This document shows positions 59,879-64,000 of a stretch of DNA of 64,000 bases, piece by piece. Made by a program: the position numbers and the translations under genes. This DNA is from Rhyacichthys aspro (lineage: Eukaryota; Chordata; Actinopteri; Gobiiformes; Rhyacichthyidae): assembly GCA_036850595.1 (NCBI GenBank), contig CM072154.1:11105330-11169329 (forward strand), given 5' to 3'. Numbering within the stretch: position 1 is the stretch's first letter; each line of letters starts with the position of its first letter. Under the pieces are notes generated by a model. That model worked only from the letters and a program-made list of their open reading frames with translations, was not told the DNA's origin and searched no databases.

Positions 59879-59893
59879 ACTGCCCTCTAGTGG
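59879..59893 (-). promoter_or_regulatory. CTCF-like motif, right arm, reverse
   Basis: Exact mirror of 49,219-49,233 (CCACTAGAGGGCAGT on the minus strand). Motif only. Confidence 0.45.
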
Positions 59894-60329
59894 TGATTTA
59901 AGAGAACTACAATGTCTTTGGAATTGGATAAAGATCATTTTGCAGCTTTACAACTAGACAAATCTCCAGCAGACTTTGTTATTGGTCTAAACATGCCACA
60001 AATCATCTGAGATACATGTTTTATAGTCTACACATCTGCACACAACCTCTAACTCAGGTGCTACCTTGAATAAATAAAACAAAATGGCTCAGGTTTGGTC
60101 CTTATTTAAAAAAAAAAAAAAAAAGCAAACTTAACTTACAATTCTGCATTCATGTGTTGATAAACTGGTTTTGTAATGTTTTTTTTTTATTTCGTAATGT
60201 CCAAATTCTTACTTTTAGAACTGAAAAGCATGTAAATACACCTAAATGAGAAGAGAAGACCTCCTCATTTTGAACTGGGGGCATCTGAGAAGCACATGAA
60301 CGCAGTGAAAGACACTTTAGTGATGACGC

Positions 60330-60472
60330 TTAAAGGGATAGTCTAGTATTTTGTAAAAAAAAAAAAAAGTCGGATTAGGAGCTTATGTATTACCTTATAT
60401 TTGTCAGTGCTTTCCCAGTTTAGAGAAGCAGAGAGATCCACTTTATAACAAAATACTGAACTATCCCTTTAA
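60330..60472. mobile_element. MITE with TTAA ends, right arm
   Basis: Inverted copy of the element at 48,642-48,776, with the same TTAA borders and AGGGATAG ends; slightly longer because of a long A run. It was present before the arm duplication. Confidence 0.7.
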
Positions 60473-61129
60473 ATAAATTCAAGTAACTTACATAGCAACT
60501 TGTTTAGTGAGCATTTTGATATGTCAAGAAATAAAGATATGTACAATGAACGTTTTGTCCCATTTTGTCTGAGCTTAACCTTAAAGGAGCTACATCAGTG
60601 TCTGACTGTTTTCTATTTTTTTATATTAAAACTAGGATCAATCATGCATCCACTGAAATTTTGATTCAACAGACTTTCAGGGATCATTCATGTTGAATTT
60701 AGACCATCTTCTATTTTTTTTTTTGTACAGAAAGGCGTCCTATAGCTCTACAAACATCAGTTACAGAAGGAGTCAGAGGGAACATGCTCTGCAGTCAGGA
60801 CACATGCCAGCTACACGGAAGATGGACGTGACGCAAACAATCCCTAAAAACTCAGATGAAGATGGACCAGTCACGTGATCCGACATTTTTACAACGCTTT
60901 TACCTTAAGAAGAATTTTAACAAAAGGGCATCTCGAGCACAGACCGTAGGAGAACAGTGGACGGCTCACCAATAAACTAATAATGGAGGGTTTTGAAGCA
61001 AGAAAGGATGACCATATTTGGAAAAATGTCAGTAAAAAATCTGGATAAAACCAAACTAAAGCAATAAAAAGTCAAGCGAGTTGCAGTGGAAGAACCAGGA
61101 AACTCTAAGTAACCAATCAGAGCACAAAA

Positions 61130-62650
61130 AACAATGGATTCTGCTTAAGAAGTAGAAGGTTGTAAGGTCAAATCCCATTGGTTTGTATTAATATTCACCA
61201 TTCTAGACTATTAAAGAGTCTGAGTGTGTCTTTGGTTTTGGTTGTAGTTTTGTAGGAAATCCATCAGTTTGAATGAGTAGGTTATGAGTTCTAGTGATGC
61301 TTAACAAGTTTTTACCAGAACAAAGACACCATGATAAAATAAAATCCCTTTTTCAACGTGCACATGATAGAGCAGAGGCAAAGGAACCAGATTAGAGTCA
61401 CAAGGGTGGCAGGTTCAAGCCCAGAAACACCCTGTAAATCAAACTAACTCAAAATTAGTCTGTTTTATTTGCCAAACACTTACAAATGTAAGCTTTTCAG
61501 TGATAAAGACAGAGGTCAGTGCAGTTGCTACAGTGGCATATGCTTAAAACAGATGGACGTCTATCGGAGAACCCGGGTTCGAATCAGAGAGTTGGCGCGG
61601 TGTTGGTCTCCTGCGGAGGAGAACCAGACATAAGAGAGAGTTCAAGTATGAGAGGAGTCCCCTGCGGAGGGTGACATCCTGCAACAGGGCGTTCAAACAC
61701 AAACACCGGTGACAAATAAACGGCAAACTACACATGTGATGGGACTGGGCGGAGACAGGGCAGAAGGCAAGGCCAGAACAAATAAACAAAGGGCAGAACA
61801 GGGCGAGGTATTTCAAATAAGGGCAATGAAGGCAGGGGACAATGAGTAGTCTGGCAGAGGGCAACAGAAGGGCCAACAGGAGGTGTGATGGGAGAACAGG
61901 AAGGGTAGGAACACGGCCGGAGAGCGTAAACGCAAAATGAAAGGATTCTTTTAATTTTTTTTTTTTTTAATGACGTAAAAATCTAAATATTGCTTGCTGC
62001 AGCTTCAATCCAGACAATTAAGAAGAATAAAAACAAAATGATCTTCTTAAACAGTTTCCTCTAAAAGTCTGAGTCATGGGCTCAAACACTTGGAAGGTTG
62101 TAGTTTCTAATCCTGCCCTCACTTCTGACTGACGATATGTTCTTTAGTTCCCATCACCATTCCTGTTTTATATACATTAACATCTTATTCTTAAATTGAA
62201 TTCACTTCCAGTGGGTTCGATAGGTTGAAGGTTTTTTGTTGTTGTTGTTGTTGTTGTTTTGTTCAAGTCCCACTTCATGTTATTGTTCCTAAACCTCTTA
62301 TTTTTCAAATTTTGTAAAGATGCTTCCAAGTGGTTCAAATGTACAACTGTGTCCATTTTGAAAAGCCTTTCCGTGTGAGTGATCAATAGTACAGAGGGTA
62401 TGGGGCCAACCTTAGATACACAGGGTTGTGGGTTCAAACCCCAGTGGCTCCTTATGTTATAAAGTCTTCACATTTATTCACGGGACTCTCCATGCTTCCC
62501 GTGAAAGTTTAAAAGTAACATGTTTCTTTTACCAAACACTTAGACAGATGACAGAGGCAAGAACTAAGAATAAATACTATAGTGTAGAGGTAAAAGAGCC
62601 AGGTTTAAACATTGAAGGTTGTAGGTTCAAATCCCTCGTCCACATAATAG
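61130..62650 (+). repeat. Array of decayed tRNA-like units, right arm
   Basis: Sense-strand mirror of the left array, with about eight units. Best A/B pairs: TAGTGTAGAGG (62,580-62,590) with GGTTCAAATCC (62,624-62,634); TAGTACAGAGG (62,387-62,397) with GGTTCAAACCC (62,431-62,441); TAGAGCAGAGG (61,368-61,378) with GGTTCAAGCCC (61,412-61,422); GTTGCTACAGTGG (61,524-61,536) with GGTTCGAATCA (61,576-61,586). Weaker B boxes at 61,165, 61,288, 62,102 and 62,260. A block holding two or three units is deleted compared with the left. Stem pairing is poor throughout. Confidence 0.6.
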
Positions 62651-62871
62651 TTTGTTTAAGTTCCAAGTGACATATGGTCAACATGAAAGAGTATAAAGTA
62701 AGTCTTTCTACAGTAATCTAGGCCCAAACTATAACTTATTCTGTTCTGCACCAGTTGTCACCAAACCTGAGCTCGAGATCTACTGCTTTCATTTTGGTGA
62801 AGTCAAAACTAAATCTAAAGAAACACAGAGAAAAAGTTGAATGATTTGTAAAAAAAAAATAAAAAAATAGC

Positions 62872-62916
<45 letters not shown>
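62872..62916 (+). repeat. (AAT)n microsatellite
   Basis: About 15 AAT units, just outside the palindrome. A poly-leucine open frame on the minus strand is an artefact of this repeat. Confidence 0.95.
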
Positions 62917-62918
<2 letters not shown>

Positions 62919-63206
62919 CACCTGCTGTAGCCTACAAGGACCCTTCAAAAATTGGGAAAAGATAATACAAATAGCAATTTATTGGAAAACCAAAGTTTGC
63001 AGGGTGTATTTTTTTCTAGTTTGCATTTTCTGTTTATTTTGAAAACTAGCCCAGTCATTAAATTATTGTTAGAGTTTAAATAAATGAAACAAGCACACAT
63101 TTTGGTCTGAGAATGAAACATAGTCTAGTTATGTGGCATAATGCTGTCCAGGCTCAATGTGTTTTAACTGTTTTAATAGTTTTTTGGCTGCAGTACCAGG
63201 TGTCCG

Positions 63207-63221
63207 CCACCAGAGGGCGCC
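63207..63221 (+). promoter_or_regulatory. Strong CTCF-like motif outside the right arm
   Basis: CCACCAGAGGGCGCC is an excellent CTCF core match, 540 bp beyond the right end of the palindrome and forward-facing. Motif only. Confidence 0.5.
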
Positions 63222-63713
63222 CAAGGCCTAATGCCACCTGCAGTTCACTCACTGTCAACACAGAGGTGATTATGGGCTTCAACCTTTTACATTTATGAGT
63301 TACATAAATTTAATGCATTAAAATGTAGACATTTTACGTTTTTAGTCTTGCCAGCTGCTTATTTTATTGTCCATAAAAACATATTGTACAATACAAGAGA
63401 CAACTAAACAAAACATTATGTGTAAATGTGATTTTATTGTTTGGAACATTTTTACGGATTTTTTTAGTTTATGGAGGAAACATTTGCGATCGTTCACGGG
63501 CTTTCCAAATGTTTGGAAATTTTAGGTATTTCACGCATTGTGCCTATAGCGACCTTTTCTAGCATTCTTACTTCTTTTACGATATGAATATGCCCTAACT
63601 AAACATTTATTATAAAATGTTTCTTTATTTTGACTTGAATAAACACGTGCAATTTTTAGTTTGTTAAATATTGTCATTATACTACCCACTAGTGTGAAAT
63701 GGGTACGTCTGTC

Positions 63714-63860
63714 AATGCGTTTACAGGCACATTATACTCCGATTAAGGTTCATAATTAGATTAAGCTCATATTCCGATTAAGGTGTTTACATGTGCAGCT
63801 GGAATTAGAGTATTCCATTTGCACCTGTTTACATGATAAAAGCATAATCTGATTGAGCTA
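63714..63860. mobile_element. Possible MITE with GTTTACA/TGTTTACATG ends
   Basis: Starts near GCGTTTACAGGCACATTATA and ends near CCTGTTTACATGATAAAAGC, with repeated TCCGATTAAGG in between and TAATCTGATTG at the end. The look is that of short non-autonomous fish DNA transposons, but the inverted ends are imperfect and I could not fix the target duplication. Confidence 0.35.
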
Positions 63861-64000
63861 AAAATAAATAAATAAATAATGTGCTATCATCTGGGATAAT
63901 GTAATATTCATATGAGATAAAATATATGTGAAACAGACAGTTAAAACATGTGGCCAATAGGTCAATATTTAGTAAAAAGAAAACCAGGGGCATTATGTAC

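Larger units (their letters stand above)
46118..62665. repeat. Giant imperfect palindrome, arms about 8 kb, axis near 54.16 kb
   Basis: Left and right halves are reverse complements. Anchors: 46,155 pairs with 62,634 (tRNA-like unit); 48,642-48,776 with 60,330-60,472 (MITE); 49,219-49,233 with 59,879-59,893 (CTCF-like site); 49,976 with 59,112 (TRIM67 fragment); 51,747 with 57,669 (poly(A) signal); 53,905 with 54,425 (inner arms). One stretch of about 260 bases compared by eye (48,361-48,620 against its partner) had about four differences. Large indels differ: the right lacks about 350 bp (left 46,308-46,658) and about 420 bp of EXOC8; the left lacks 38 bp of EXOC8 and one GC-rich unit. There is unique DNA on both outer sides. 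Confidence 0.95.
62666..64000. other. Right flank beyond the palindrome
   Basis: AT-rich DNA with an (AAT)n microsatellite, one CTCF-like site and a MITE-like block, listed separately. No coding exon recognised. The final 17-18 bases (CCAGGGGCATTATGTAC) equal the start of the flanking repeat at 49,533-49,549, so another copy begins at the window edge. Confidence 0.6.

Noticed and set aside
46140..62650. Functional tRNA genes in the arrays
   Set aside because: A and B boxes are visible but acceptor, anticodon and T stems do not pair in the units I tried, and no CCA-compatible 3' ends were seen.
46118..62665. Palindrome as a sequencing artefact (missed hairpin adapter or assembly mirror)
   Set aside because: An artefact would give arms that differ only by read errors. 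Here each arm has its own deletions of 38 to 420 bp, different unit copy number and different outer flanks. Read-level proof is still needed.
62736..62948. Leucine-rich open frame on the minus strand
   Set aside because: Produced by the (AAT)n microsatellite.

Overview
The window is nuclear DNA of a teleost fish. The genes are vertebrate and intron-rich with short introns, a non-mammalian neuropsin-group opsin is present, fish-type tRNA-derived SINEs lie in introns, and the protein variants match fish orthologues. I rebuilt eight protein-coding genes exon by exon; in each case the summed exon lengths keep one open frame and splice sites are GT-AG. No coding exon runs off the window, except possibly one orphan exon at 73-142.

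Layout. 2.4-4.1 kb (+): a neuropsin-group opsin. 6.7-9.8 kb (+): rad21l1, a meiotic cohesin kleisin. 11.6-13.4 kb (+): snph, syntaphilin. 15.2-16.8 kb (-): fkbp1a. 17.5-20.8 kb (-): an MFSD2-family lysolipid transporter. 21.8-23.0 kb (-): fam110a. 25.3-38.7 kb (-): prickle3. 40.6-44.8 kb (-): plp2. The genes have unrelated jobs and form a synteny block, not a pathway: rad21l1-snph-fkbp1a-fam110a mirrors human 20p13, and prickle3-plp2 mirrors human Xp11.23.

From about 45.8 to 62.7 kb there is no intact gene. This stretch is a giant inverted repeat (46,118-62,665, arms about 8 kb, axis near 54.16 kb). Each arm holds, from outside in: an array of decayed tRNA-like units with pol III A/B boxes; a MITE with TTAA ends; a CTCF-like motif; a broken TRIM67 exon 1 fused to the broken 3' end of EXOC8, flanked by inverted copies of a separate repeat; GC- and CpG-rich units of about 690 bp; and a core of two identical 116-bp double-hairpin units. 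The arms are similar (about four differences in 260 bases in one stretch compared by eye) but carry different deletions, so this looks like a real and fairly young structure. No transposase or polymerase gene is visible in it. The last bases of the window match an arm repeat, so related sequence probably continues to the right.

Limits: all identifications are from memory of protein families and reading by eye. No alignment, database search or folding program was run.
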